Origin: Halopseudomonas xiamenensis
Lineage (GTDB): Bacteria > Pseudomonadota > Gammaproteobacteria > Pseudomonadales > Pseudomonadaceae
Direction: 5' to 3'
DNA: 64,000 bases
NCBI RefSeq assembly: GCF_014219065.1
Contig: NZ_JACLGO010000007.1
Coordinates: 109,398-173,397, forward strand
Of this stretch, positions 31,185 to 41,680 are shown piece after piece; the first letter of the stretch is position 1, and each line of letters begins with the position of its first letter. The position numbers and the translations under genes were made by a program. The notes under the pieces were generated by a model. That model made no database searches and had not been told where the DNA came from. It saw nothing but the letters and a program-made list of their open reading frames with translations.

Positions 31185-32054
31185 ATGACAACAGGAACGT
31201 TGTGTCTCGAGCAATATGATTTGCCAACTCCGGTCCACGCCTGCGGCCGTTTGGTACGGCTGCTGCTTTGCTGCTTGCTGGCCGTCGCCAGCAGCGTCCA
31301 GGCGAGCCAACCGCTGGTCCTGAAACTGGGCGGTTCGGCGGACTCCATGGCCTATGCCCGGCTGTTGCTGGAAAGCGCGCTGCAGGCCAGTGGGCATCAG
31401 GTGACTGTCGAAGAGCTGGCTGGTCAGGACTCCCTGCCGATGACCCGCCTGGAGGTCATGTTGAAACAGGGCGGTATCAGTGCCCTGATCCTCGGACGAA
31501 CCGAGGAACGCGATCGCAAGTTCCTGCAGGTACCGGTTGGCATGACCGACAATCTGGTCAACCAGCGCATCCTCTTCATCCACAAGGGCAGCCAGCCGCG
31601 CTATGACGGCGTGCACAGCCTCGAGGATTTTCGCCAGTTGGGCAAGATCGCGGCCATGGGCGAGGCCTGGGCCGATCGGACAATCTGGCAAGCCAACGGC
31701 CTGGTGCTCGAAACCATCAGCGGTGACTGGCGCAGGCTGTACCGGATGGTCGCATCACCGGCGCGCCAGGTTGCCTATCTGCCCCGTGGCGCTCATGAAA
31801 TGAGTCGGGAATGGCGGCTGCATCCCGAACTGGATGTGGAACGCAACCTGGTATTCGTCTACCAGCAGGACCATATCCTCTACGTCTCACCCACCCAACC
31901 CGAACTGCACCGGCTGTTGCACGAAGCCATGCTGGCTGCACAGGATACGGGACTGATCCGGCGGCTGGCTCGGGAGCATTATGCCGAGGTGTTCGAGCCA
32001 CCGGTGAGTCTGCAGCAGCGGCGGGTTATCCAGCTTGAATCAGGCGCACCCTGA
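31185..32054 (+). CDS. Periplasmic solute-binding (family 3-like) protein
   Basis: The 289-residue protein has an N-terminal hydrophobic segment (about 25-42, LVRLLLCCLLAVASSVQA) preceded by an unusually long polar stretch, so the true start may be later. The rest resembles a type-2 periplasmic binding fold, with VLKLGGSADSMAYARLLLE near 46-64 and HKGSQPRYDGVHSLEDFRQLG near 132-152. No transporter or signalling domain is fused. Pseudomonas carries several lone proteins of this type; the ligand is unknown. No clear ribosome-binding sequence precedes the ATG. Confidence 0.65.
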   Translation: MTTGTLCLEQYDLPTPVHACGRLVRLLLCCLLAVASSVQASQPLVLKLGGSADSMAYARLLLESALQASGHQVTVEELAGQDSLPMTRLEVMLKQGGISALILGRTEERDRKFLQVPVGMTDNLVNQRILFIHKGSQPRYDGVHSLEDFRQLGKIAAMGEAWADRTIWQANGLVLETISGDWRRLYRMVASPARQVAYLPRGAHEMSREWRLHPELDVERNLVFVYQQDHILYVSPTQPELHRLLHEAMLAAQDTGLIRRLAREHYAEVFEPPVSLQQRRVIQLESGAP

Positions 32055-32173
32055 GCGGCTACCCTCTGTCTGTCCTCCGGATGGAGCACGACCCGCCGCT
32101 TTGGCGAGCCGGATCAACGGCTGGAGATGTATCCTGTTCAGTTGACAAAACTTACGTATCTCAAGGGCGCAGT

Positions 32174-33154
32174 GTGGACAGAGAACAACTGGAACAGAAT
32201 CAGATTCCAATCTATTTCGCCGCCGTCATCCTGGCGGCTATCGGAGGCCTTGCATTCCCCACTGCCTCCCAGGCACTGAGCGTACTCGTGACTCCTGCCA
32301 TTGCAGTACTCATGTACGCCATGTTCCTGCAGATCCCGTTTCTGGAGCTTCGAGAGGGGCTCAGTAATAAACGCTTCATGCTTGCGCTTCTGATAGCGAA
32401 TTTCGTCCTCATCCCTTTGCTGGTGTGGGCTCTGACCAGGGGGCTCTCCGATCACCCGGCGATTCTGATGGGGGCTTTGCTGGTTTTGCTTACCCCCTGT
32501 ATCGATTATGTCGTGGTGTTCACCCACCTGGGAAAGGGTGACGCCAGGCTGACGCTGGTTGCCACGCCGGTACTCCTTTTGCTGCAGTTTGTGTTACTGC
32601 CTCTATACCTGGCCTTCATGCTGGGTCCTGATTCAGCTGTTGTGATCTCTATTAGTCCATTCATCGAGGCCTTTCTGTTGTTGATCGTATTGCCCCTGAT
32701 ATTGGCGGTAGTCACCGCTGCGGGGGGCAAGGGATCCAGGGTTGTGAATCTCTGGAACCACGCCTGGGGGTGGGTGCCTGTCCCGGCCATGGCCACGGTA
32801 TTGGTCGTGGTGATCGCGTCGCAGATGGCGTTTGTGGTGGGGGATATAGACCAACTGTTGCCTGTCTTTCCTGTGTACATCAGCTTCATGCTCCTGGCGC
32901 CGTTGATAGGGATGCTGGTTGCACGCGCCTTCAGATTGCCTGCGACAACGGTGAGATCGGTCGCCTTCAGTAGTGCGACACGTAACTCGTTAGTGGTTCT
33001 GCCCCTGGCATTGGCTCTTCCCGAAGAAATCCGAGGGCTCGCGGCGGCCGCAGTTATCACGCAGACACTGGTCGAGTTGGTCAGTGAGTTGATCTATATC
33101 CGCGCCATTCCCTCCTTGGTGCGGGAGAGGGTAGAGGTTCCGTTCCGGCGCTGA
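32174..33154 (+). CDS. ACR3/ArsB-like arsenic resistance transporter (bile acid:Na+ symporter superfamily)
   Basis: This is a 326-residue polytopic protein with about ten helices. The segment LLTPCIDYVVVFTHLGKGDARL carries the Cys and the (T/A)PC-x-KGD pattern of the ACR3/ArsB group, and SATRNSLVVLPLALALP matches the family's later conserved loop. Arsenite or another anion efflux is inferred; no arsenic operon partners are seen. I chose GTG 32174 because VDREQLEQNQIPIYF fits family starts. A TTGACA at 32141 could be a -35 element, though a matching -10 is not clear. The start could instead be further upstream. Confidence 0.75.
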   Translation: MDREQLEQNQIPIYFAAVILAAIGGLAFPTASQALSVLVTPAIAVLMYAMFLQIPFLELREGLSNKRFMLALLIANFVLIPLLVWALTRGLSDHPAILMGALLVLLTPCIDYVVVFTHLGKGDARLTLVATPVLLLLQFVLLPLYLAFMLGPDSAVVISISPFIEAFLLLIVLPLILAVVTAAGGKGSRVVNLWNHAWGWVPVPAMATVLVVVIASQMAFVVGDIDQLLPVFPVYISFMLLAPLIGMLVARAFRLPATTVRSVAFSSATRNSLVVLPLALALPEEIRGLAAAAVITQTLVELVSELIYIRAIPSLVRERVEVPFRR

Positions 33155-33214
33155 TTTGGCAACCTGAGCTGCCTCACCGGCGCGCTAGGTCGACTATCTA
33201 CCCCGCGGCATCTT

Positions 33215-33841
33215 TCATTTGCCTCCCGTCAGCGTGTTGTAGCTGTTGATCAGGTTGCGATAGTCAGGGATATGGTTGGAGAACAGCGTGCCCAGACCCT
33301 CGACATCATTGCGCCAATCGCGATGCAGCTCACAGGCCACGCCGAACCAGGTCATCGGCTGGGCACCGGCGGCGATCATGCGATCCAGCGCCGAGCTGCG
33401 TGTCAGTTCGTTGAAGGTGCCGGAGGCATCAGCCACGACGAATACGTCAAAACCTTCCGCCAAGGCCGAGAGGGCTGGGAAGGCCACGCAGACTTCGGTC
33501 ACCACGCCAGCGATGATCAACTGTTTCTTGCCGGTTGCCTTTACCGCTGCGACGAAGTCTTCGTTATCCCAGGCATTGATCTGACCCGGGCGGGCGATAT
33601 AGGGGGCGTCGGGGAAGAGTTGCTTCAGTTCCGGCACCAGCGGGCCGTTGGGGCCATCCTCGAAGCTGGTGGTCAGGATGGTGGGTAGCTCGAAGTATTT
33701 GGCCAGGTCGGCCAGGGCCAACACGTTATTCTTGAAGGTGTCGGGATGAATATCCCGTACCAGGGATAGCAGACCGGTCTGGTGATCGACCAGCAATACG
33801 GCGGCGTTGTTCTTGTCCAGGCGAACATAGGGCTTGCTCAT
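33215..33841 (-). CDS. ycaC: YcaC-type isochorismatase-family hydrolase
   Basis: The 208-residue cysteine hydrolase has the same length as E. coli YcaC. Conserved residues are Asp in LLVDHQTGL (near 19-21), a Lys in the VKATGKKQLII region and the catalytic Cys in VVTEVCVAFPAL (near 118). The ATG at 33841 lies about 6 bp after AGGAG; an ATG at 33847 is too close to it. The physiological substrate of YcaC is not known. It is a monocistronic-looking gene in the minus direction, with no partner nearby. Confidence 0.88.
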   Translation of the reverse strand: MSKPYVRLDKNNAAVLLVDHQTGLLSLVRDIHPDTFKNNVLALADLAKYFELPTILTTSFEDGPNGPLVPELKQLFPDAPYIARPGQINAWDNEDFVAAVKATGKKQLIIAGVVTEVCVAFPALSALAEGFDVFVVADASGTFNELTRSSALDRMIAAGAQPMTWFGVACELHRDWRNDVEGLGTLFSNHIPDYRNLINSYNTLTGGK

Positions 33842-34046
33842 GATCATCTCCTGTTAGCGATAAGCCAATGGGTGGCGCATGGCGATGTGTCGCTCCGTTG
33901 AATGATCGGTGCGAGTGCATGAAGCTTAGATTCAATACGTCAGGCCGGACAGGGCATCAGTCGGTTATTCAGCGTTTGCCTGGGCAGTACGCAGTTGGAG
34001 GGCTGTGACGAGAGAAGTCTTGTTGCCTGGACAGGCTTCAGGGAAA

Positions 34047-34123
34047 TGGTGGGCCCAGCAGGACTTGAACCTGCGACCAATCGATTATGAGTCGACTGCT
34101 CTGACCAACTGAGCTATAGGCCC
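34047..34123 (-). tRNA. ileX: tRNA-Ile (anticodon CAU, expected lysidine-modified)
   Basis: A 77-nt cloverleaf on the minus strand: acceptor GGGCCTA pairs with TGGGCCC (one G-U), D arm GCTC/GAGC, anticodon stem GTCGA/TCGAT around loop CTCATAA, T arm GCAGG-TTCAAGT-CCTGC, and an encoded CCA end. The anticodon is CAT. The stem-loop sequence, ending in ...TTGGTCGC, matches tRNA-Ile2 (ileX type) rather than tRNA-Met, so the C34 should be converted to lysidine by TilS. Confidence 0.92.
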
Positions 34124-34220
34124 CCGAGCTGACATTGTGGCAGCCGGGGAATTATACGTATTGAGGTGCCGGGTGGCTAGGCTTGTGAGCATCCGGGGGT
34201 AAATCACTGCGCCACAACGA

Positions 34221-34247
34221 AAAACGCCCGGACAGGCCGGGCGTTTT
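34221..34247 (-). terminator. rpoD terminator
   Basis: AAAACGCCCGG (34221-34231) and CCGGGCGTTTT (34237-34247) form a perfect 11-bp stem with a 5-nt loop, 14 bp past the rpoD stop. On the minus strand it ends in TTTTT, a proper intrinsic terminator. Confidence 0.88.
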
Positions 34248-34261
34248 CGATGCTGCAGGTG

Positions 34262-36133
<1,872 letters not shown>

Positions 36134-36179
36134 AACAACCCTATGTGGATGCCTTGGTGTGCAAAAAAGTAAGCTGCGG

Positions 36180-36200
36180 ATTATACCCTGAAAACAGGGT
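36180..36200 (-). promoter_or_regulatory. rpoD-proximal promoter -10 box with overlapping hairpin
   Basis: On the minus strand a perfect TATAAT lies at 36185-36180, about 47 bp before the rpoD start. It is preceded directly by ACCCTG-TTTT-CAGGGT (36185-36200), a 6-bp stem. No good -35 hexamer is seen at 16-18 bp. The short dnaG-rpoD gap (89 bp) thus probably carries an internal promoter, giving rpoD expression separate from dnaG. Confidence 0.55.
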
Positions 36201-36222
36201 GTCTTGCCAGTTTGCCTGATTG

Positions 36223-38109
36223 TCAGTGCCCGGCAGTTGGTGTATGCCGGTTGCTCAGGAGCTCTCGCAGCTGCTGTTTCTCCTCGGTGCTGAGTGGGGT
36301 CTGCGCCGACTTGTCGAGGAGGTGCTGAATCTGTCGGTCGGTCTGTCGTGCCATTAGTGTATTTATAGTGTCGAAAAACTGTTGTTCAAGGTTGGCGCTG
36401 GGAATATTCAGCAGCCACTCCTTCTCGGCCAGCCGGTTGAGCTGGTCTCCCAGGGCCGTTCCGTGCCATCTCGCCAGCAGTTCTATGGTCGACAGTTGCG
36501 GATTTTTCTGCAGCGCGTCGATCAGTGCGATCAGCAGCTGGGCCTCTTCGTCATCCTCGTTGGCCAACTGGCTGGCCTGCTTCACCAGGCCGGCCAGGTG
36601 CGGATGATGCAGCAGGGTGCGGGTGGCGCTCATGACCGGGCTTTCCACTGTGCTGCTATCGCGCTGGCGTGATGGCTGGCGTTGCGCGCGGCTGGGGCGA
36701 GTGATTGCCGGTTGGCTGGGCCAGTCGGGTGCCTCGTCATAGTCGCGCTCGTAGCCTTCCCAGGCGTCGTAGCCCTGTTCGACCGGCGGTGCTTCGGCCG
36801 GTGCGGCCGGTGCTGCGGGCAGGCTGTCCAGGTCCATGCCGGTGCGTTGCTCCAGGGACTGGCGCAGCAGGCGGCGCAGCAGGCTGCCGGGCACCTGTTC
36901 GATCAGCGGCAGCGCCAGTGTCGCCAGGTGCGCCTTGCCTTCCAGACTATTGGGCGGCGCTTCCTCGGCCAGATGGCGGAACAGGTAGTCGGTCAGCGGT
37001 TGCGCTTGTTGCTGCATGCGTGCGCGGAAGGCGTCATGGCCTTCGCTGCGGATCAGGCTGTCCGGGTCCTGGCCTTCGGGCAGGAACATGAAGCGCACGT
37101 GGCGGCCGTCCTCCAGTGCCGGCAGGCAGGACTGCAGGGCGCGCCAGGCGGCCTGGCGACCGGCGTTGTCGCCGTCGAAGCAGAACACCACGTTGTTGAC
37201 GATGCGGAACAGCCGTTTCAGGTGCTCTTCGCTGGTGGCGGTGCCGAGGGTGGCTACCGCGTTGGTCACGCCGTGCTGGGCCAGGGCGATGACGTCCATG
37301 TAGCCCTCGACTACCAGGATGTCCTCCAGCTGGCGGTTCTGCCGGCGCGCCTCGTACAAACCATACAGCTCGCGGCCCTTGTGGAATACCGGGGTTTCGG
37401 GTGAGTTGAGGTACTTGGGTTTGTCGTCGCCCAGCACCCGGCCACCAAAACCGATGACCCGGCCGCGGCTGTCGCGGATGGGGAATACGATGCGATCGCG
37501 GAAGCGATCATAGCGCTTGCCGCTGTCGGGGTTCTCCACCACCAGTCCGGCCTCGATCAACACCTTCTGTTCGGTGTTGTCGGTGGCCAGGTGGCTCATC
37601 AGATTGTCCCAGCCGGGTGGGGCGAAGCCCAGGTCATAGGTCTTGGCGATCTGTCCGGTGAGGCCGCGTTGTTGCAGATAGTCCACCGCCCGCTTGCGCT
37701 GGGCATGCTGGCGCAGTTGCTGGCGATAATAGGCGGCGGCATTCTCCAGGACCGGGTACAGCGGGCTGTCCTGGCGCGAGGGGCGTGGGCCGCGGCGGTC
37801 GCTGCGTTCTTCGCGCGGTACCTCCACGCCGGCCTGACGGGCCAGTTCCTCCACGGCCTGGGGGAAGTCCAGGCGCTCGAAATCCATCAGGAAGCCGATC
37901 GCATTGCCGCCGGCGCCGCAGCCGAAACAGTAGTAGAACTGCTTGTCGGGGCTGACGCTGAAGGAGGGTGACTTCTCGTTGTGGAACGGGCAGAGTGCCG
38001 AGTAGTTCTTGCCGGTCTTCTTGAGCTTCACGCGCGAGCCGACTACCTCGACCACGTCTGTGCGTCCGAGAAGATCGTCGATGAAACCCTGCGGAATCAG
38101 CCCGGCCAT
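36223..38109 (-). CDS. dnaG: DNA primase DnaG
   Basis: The 628-residue primase makes RNA primers for the replication fork. The N-terminal zinc-binding domain has the CPFH...CFGC residues (near 40-64). The TOPRIM/catalytic core includes [19 protein letters not shown] near 215-235 and [13 protein letters not shown] near 267-280. The C-terminal DnaB-interaction domain is preceded by a low-complexity linker (about 430-500). The start ATG ([14 protein letters not shown]) is the family N-terminus; a longer reading frame has no homology. It sits between rpsU and rpoD in the macromolecular-synthesis operon. Confidence 0.97.
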   Translation of the reverse strand: MAGLIPQGFIDDLLGRTDVVEVVGSRVKLKKTGKNYSALCPFHNEKSPSFSVSPDKQFYYCFGCGAGGNAIGFLMDFERLDFPQAVEELARQAGVEVPREERSDRRGPRPSRQDSPLYPVLENAAAYYRQQLRQHAQRKRAVDYLQQRGLTGQIAKTYDLGFAPPGWDNLMSHLATDNTEQKVLIEAGLVVENPDSGKRYDRFRDRIVFPIRDSRGRVIGFGGRVLGDDKPKYLNSPETPVFHKGRELYGLYEARRQNRQLEDILVVEGYMDVIALAQHGVTNAVATLGTATSEEHLKRLFRIVNNVVFCFDGDNAGRQAAWRALQSCLPALEDGRHVRFMFLPEGQDPDSLIRSEGHDAFRARMQQQAQPLTDYLFRHLAEEAPPNSLEGKAHLATLALPLIEQVPGSLLRRLLRQSLEQRTGMDLDSLPAAPAAPAEAPPVEQGYDAWEGYERDYDEAPDWPSQPAITRPSRAQRQPSRQRDSSTVESPVMSATRTLLHHPHLAGLVKQASQLANEDDEEAQLLIALIDALQKNPQLSTIELLARWHGTALGDQLNRLAEKEWLLNIPSANLEQQFFDTINTLMARQTDRQIQHLLDKSAQTPLSTEEKQQLRELLSNRHTPTAGH

Positions 38110-38373
38110 GCATGCTGCCTTGCGAAGGTGAAATGGATGTCTGGGGTGTCGAGCCCTGGGTCGAGCGGCTTGGCATGGGTATATGCGCCGGGCTCGAGCC
38201 TGTCGGGGCGAGATGATAGCATACGCGAGCAACACGAAAATCCAGCCATTTCCAGTGAAACCGGAAGGCCGGACCAGTGCGTACGGTATATCTGTGCGTG
38301 TCCTGCCGCGATATTGGCGGGAGACTGGCTCGGCGGGCCTGCGATCAGGCCCGGCAGGACGCTACAGCTGAAC
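38110..38373 (-). promoter_or_regulatory. rpsU-dnaG intergenic region without yqeY
   Basis: This 264-bp gap has no supported gene. It contains a 7-bp perfect hairpin GGGCCTG-N4-CAGGCCC at about 38335-38352, just after rpsU on the minus strand. It has no T-run, so it may be an RNA-processing site or attenuator, as known in the E. coli operon at this point. The rest shows nothing convincing. Confidence 0.45.
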
Positions 38374-38589
38374 TCAGTACAGGCGCTCGCGGCGACGATT
38401 TTCGCGCTGCAGCTTCTTGGCGTGACGCTTGACGGCAGCTGCTGCCTTGCGCTTGCGCTCGGTAGTGGGCTTCTCGTAAAACTCGCGACGGCGGACTTCA
38501 GCCAGGACGCCGGCTTTTTCGCAGGAGCGCTTGAAGCGGCGCAGGGCCACGTCGAAGGGTTCGTTCTCTTTTACTTTGACGGCAGGCAT
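38374..38589 (-). CDS. rpsU: 30S ribosomal protein bS21
   Basis: The 71-residue highly basic protein has the complete bS21 sequence: [21 protein letters not shown] at the start, [12 protein letters not shown] in the middle and RRERLY at the end. It binds the 30S platform and helps translation initiation. It is the first gene of rpsU-dnaG-rpoD. GAAAGGT lies upstream as the ribosome-binding sequence. It is divergent from tsaD. Confidence 0.98.
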   Translation of the reverse strand: MPAVKVKENEPFDVALRRFKRSCEKAGVLAEVRRREFYEKPTTERKRKAAAAVKRHAKKLQRENRRRERLY

Positions 38590-38854
38590 TTCGTACCTTT
38601 CTCAAAAAACTGTGGTTAATAGCCCCGATGAGGATCAGAGCAATCGCATTTCAAGGGGAGCGGATGTTACCGTCTTCGGCCGGGAAATGCAAAGGTGATT
38701 TGTCTCGACATCCGTGCATTACCCGCCGAGGTTTGCTGCGAATCGTGCCATTTACCCGTGCCGAGGCCGGATTCGGTCAGTAAAGGCTGGTCTGTGCCGG
38801 GTCGGGGGATTATCATGCACGCCTCTTTTTCAGCTGATCGGCCTTCCTGATTCC

Positions 38855-39886
38855 ATGCGTGTTCTGGGTATTGAAACCTCCTGTGATGAAACCGGCATCG
38901 CGCTGTACGACAGCGAGCGCGGCCTGCTGGCCGATGCCCTGTTCAGCCAGATCGACCTGCATCGCGTCTACGGTGGCGTGGTGCCGGAGTTGGCCTCGCG
39001 GGACCATGTGAAGCGCCTGGTGCCGCTGATGCGCGAGGTGTTCGAGCGTGCCGGGGTGACACCGGGCGAGGTGGATGGAGTGGCCTACACGGCTGGTCCG
39101 GGGCTGGTCGGTGCGCTGCTGGTGGGTGGTGCCTTTGCCCGGGCGCTGGCTTTCGCCTGGCAGGTGCCGGCGCTGGGTGTACATCATATGGAGGGGCATC
39201 TGCTGGCCCCCATGCTGGAAGAGCGTCCTCCGCAGTTCCCGTTTGTCGCCCTGCTTGTGTCTGGCGGTCATACCCAACTGGTACGGGTCGAGGGCATCGG
39301 GCGGTACGAGCTACTGGGTGAGTCGCTGGATGACGCGGCGGGGGAGGCTTTCGACAAGACTGCCAAACTCATGGGGCTGCGCTACCCCGGCGGCCCGGAA
39401 ATCGCCCGGCTGGCCGAGCAGGGGGAGGCGGGCCGGTTCGTGTTCCCGCGGCCGATGACCGATCGTCCCGGCCTGGACTTCAGCTTCAGCGGTCTCAAGA
39501 CCTTTACCCTGAACACCTGGCAACGCTGTGTCGCCGCCGGCGATGACGGCGAGCAGACCCGCAGCGATATCGCCCTGGCCTTCGAACAGGCGGTGGTCGA
39601 GACGCTCACCATCAAGTGCCGTCGGGCGCTCAAGGCCACCGGTTACAAGCGACTGGTGATCGCCGGCGGGGTCAGCGCCAACCGCCGCCTGCGCGCTGCG
39701 CTGGAGCGCATGGCCGAGGGCCTCAAGGGTGAGCTGTTCTATGCCCGCACCGAATTCTGCACCGACAATGGTGCCATGATCGCCTACGCTGGCTGCCAGC
39801 GCTTGATGGCCGGGCAGCAGGATGAGCAGGGCCTGGCGCCACGGGCGCGCTGGCCACTGGAGCAGTTGCCGGCTATCGTCGGTTGA
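38855..39886 (+). CDS. tsaD: tRNA N6-adenosine threonylcarbamoyltransferase TsaD
   Basis: The 343-residue protein is the catalytic subunit that transfers threonylcarbamoyl to A37 of ANN-decoding tRNAs. Seen motifs are [17 protein letters not shown] (ATP fold), [10 protein letters not shown] (metal-binding His pair, near 110), SGGHTQL and [12 protein letters not shown] chose ATG 38855 over a longer frame because MRVLGIETS is the universal family start. It is encoded divergently from rpsU. Its stop abuts the plsY stop back to back. Confidence 0.97.
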   Translation: MRVLGIETSCDETGIALYDSERGLLADALFSQIDLHRVYGGVVPELASRDHVKRLVPLMREVFERAGVTPGEVDGVAYTAGPGLVGALLVGGAFARALAFAWQVPALGVHHMEGHLLAPMLEERPPQFPFVALLVSGGHTQLVRVEGIGRYELLGESLDDAAGEAFDKTAKLMGLRYPGGPEIARLAEQGEAGRFVFPRPMTDRPGLDFSFSGLKTFTLNTWQRCVAAGDDGEQTRSDIALAFEQAVVETLTIKCRRALKATGYKRLVIAGGVSANRRLRAALERMAEGLKGELFYARTEFCTDNGAMIAYAGCQRLMAGQQDEQGLAPRARWPLEQLPAIVG

Positions 39887-40471
39887 TCAGAACCTGAAAC
39901 GGTTTTCGTTGCCGGCCAGCAGGCGGCCGATGTTCACCCTGTGGCGCAGCAGAATGAACAACACCATCAGGCTGACCGGAATCTGCAGTTGCGGGCTGTG
40001 CCAGGCCAGCCAGGGCAGTACCGCGACACAGGCGGCCAGCGAGGCGAGGGACGCGATATTGCGCACGGCGAAGGCGCCGAGCCAGACCAGGGCCGCTATC
40101 GCAGCGGCGGGCCAGGACAACGCCAGCAGTACGCCGGCGGCGGTGGCCACGCCCTTGCCGCCCTGGAAACGATGGTACAGCGGCAGGATATGGCCAACCA
40201 CCGCGGCCAGCCCGACCCAGGCCTGCTGTACCGGCTCCAGTCCGAGCTGGCGTGCCAGCCAGACGGCCAGAGCGCCCTTGCCCATGTCGCCCAGCAGGGT
40301 GGCCAGCGCCAGGGGACGGTTGCCCAGGCGCAGCATGTTGCTGGCCCCCGGGTTGCGCGAGCCGAAGCTGCGCGGATCAGGTTGATGGCGCAGCCGGGCG
40401 AGCAGTACGGCGAAGGAAATCGAGCCGAGTAAATAGGCTGCGCAGAGCAGCAGGTTGAATTCGACGGTCAT
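39887..40471 (-). CDS. plsY: Glycerol-3-phosphate acyltransferase PlsY
   Basis: The 194-residue inner-membrane enzyme transfers acyl groups from acyl-phosphate to glycerol-3-phosphate, the first step of phospholipid synthesis. It has about five helices. The three conserved loops are visible: GSRNPGASNMLRLGNR (near 37-52), HILPLYHRFQGGKGVATAAG (near 102-121) and LLRHRVNIGRLLAGNENR near the end. It is divergent from folB and convergent with tsaD with no spacer. Confidence 0.97.
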   Translation of the reverse strand: MTVEFNLLLCAAYLLGSISFAVLLARLRHQPDPRSFGSRNPGASNMLRLGNRPLALATLLGDMGKGALAVWLARQLGLEPVQQAWVGLAAVVGHILPLYHRFQGGKGVATAAGVLLALSWPAAAIAALVWLGAFAVRNIASLASLAACVAVLPWLAWHSPQLQIPVSLMVLFILLRHRVNIGRLLAGNENRFRF

Positions 40472-40526
40472 GGTGCGTCTGGCCGGGCTGAGTGAAAGGC
40501 CATTGTAGTCGACATGGGAGAAAACA

Positions 40527-40889
40527 GTGGATCAGGTTTTTATCAGGGGGCTGGAAGTCGAGACGGTGATTGGCGTCTATGACTGGGAGCGAACCATCCG
40601 CCAGCGCCTGGTGTTCGATCTGGACATGGCCTGGGATATCCGCGCTGCGGCGGCGCAAGATGACCTGGACCAGGCGCTGGATTACGCGGCGGTCAGCCAG
40701 CGGGTGCTGGACTATGTGGGTGCCAGTCGTTTCGAACTGATCGAGAGCCTGGCCGAGCGGGTCGCCGAGCTGGTCATCGGTGAATTCGGCGTGCCCTGGC
40801 TGCGCCTGAGCATCACCAAGCCGGGCGCTGTCCCGGCAGCCACCGGCGGTGTCGGTGTGACCATCGAGCGCGGAGCGCGCCGCGCATGA
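40527..40889 (+). CDS. folB: Dihydroneopterin aldolase FolB
   Basis: The 120-residue enzyme of folate synthesis cleaves 7,8-dihydroneopterin to 6-hydroxymethyl-dihydropterin and glycolaldehyde. It has the typical start MDQVFIRGLEVETVIGVYDWE and the active-site areas LDYAAVSQ (near 53-60) and FELIESLAERVAELV (near 71-85). Its final ATGA overlaps folK, which uses its product, so the two are coupled. Confidence 0.96.
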   Translation: MDQVFIRGLEVETVIGVYDWERTIRQRLVFDLDMAWDIRAAAAQDDLDQALDYAAVSQRVLDYVGASRFELIESLAERVAELVIGEFGVPWLRLSITKPGAVPAATGGVGVTIERGARRA

Positions 40890-41449
40890 CCCGCATTTAC
40901 CTGGGGGTGGGTAGCAATACCGACCGTGAGCACCATCTGCGGCGGGGGCTGGATGCACTGGAGCAGTTGCTCGGCCCCCTGCAGTTGTCACCGGTGTTCG
41001 AAAGTGATGCGGTGGGTATTCTCGCCACCCGTTTCTACAACATGGTGGTGGCGGCGGATTGTTCGTTGGAGTTGGGCGATCTGAATGCCGCGCTCAAGGC
41101 TATCGAGGCGGCCTGTGGCCGCCGCGAACAGAGCGTGGTTGGGCGTATCACCCTGGATATCGACATCCTGCTGTATGGCGATCTGTTTGGCCGGCACGAG
41201 GGCGTGCTGTTGCCGCGCCCGGAAATCGTCCGCAACGCCTTCGTGCTGTGGCCGCTGGCGCTGTTGGCGCCCGAGGTGCAGCTGCCGGGCAGCGGGCAGT
41301 CCATTGCCGGACTGTGGAGTGGCTGGCGTGGCGGGCAGAAAGTCTGGCCAGTGGCCTTCGACTGGCGCGGACAAGCATTGACGCCGGAATTGCTGTTGCG
41401 CCAGGGATTGCCCGCGGCCGATCCGACACCCGGTAGCGGCGCGGCCTAG
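40886..41449 (+). CDS. folK: 6-hydroxymethyl-7,8-dihydropterin pyrophosphokinase FolK
   Basis: The 187-residue kinase activates the pterin before joining with p-aminobenzoate. Family features are YLGVGSNTDREHHLRRGLDAL at the N-terminus, FYNMVVAADC, and the catalytic GRITLDIDILLYGD (near 88-102) with LPRPEIVRNAFVLWPLALLAP. The C-terminal tail beyond residue 165 is longer than in E. coli FolK. It overlaps folB by 4 bp and is convergent with cca across a repeat-rich gap. Confidence 0.95.
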   Translation: MTRIYLGVGSNTDREHHLRRGLDALEQLLGPLQLSPVFESDAVGILATRFYNMVVAADCSLELGDLNAALKAIEAACGRREQSVVGRITLDIDILLYGDLFGRHEGVLLPRPEIVRNAFVLWPLALLAPEVQLPGSGQSIAGLWSGWRGGQKVWPVAFDWRGQALTPELLLRQGLPAADPTPGSGAA

Positions 41450-41555
41450 ATCCCGGGATAGAGCGGACTGCTCATGCCGTTGTGATGATGTGGCGATCCG
41501 GTTAACGCTTCGCTGTTCTCTCTCGCCTGACTGCCGTCATCCTTCGTTTCTCCCC

Positions 41556-41640
41556 CGTCATCCTTCGCGCAGGCGAAGGATCCAGGGTGCCGGCTGACTC
41601 AGAGTGGCCTGTGGATCCTTCGCCTGCGCGAAGGATGACG
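41556..41640. repeat. Perfect 29-bp inverted repeat between folK and cca
   Basis: The arms 41556-41584 and 41612-41640 are exact reverse complements, separated by 27 nt. The core is CCTTCGCGCAGGCGAAGG. A 12-bp fragment matching the outer arm end (CGTCATCCTTCG) also occurs at 41535-41546. The element looks like a dispersed palindromic repeat or small MITE and can fold as a bidirectional terminator between the two convergent genes. Confidence 0.8.
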
Positions 41641-41680
41641 AGGTAGAGTGTGGGCTGCCTCGGCGCAATCAGCCAGCTAT

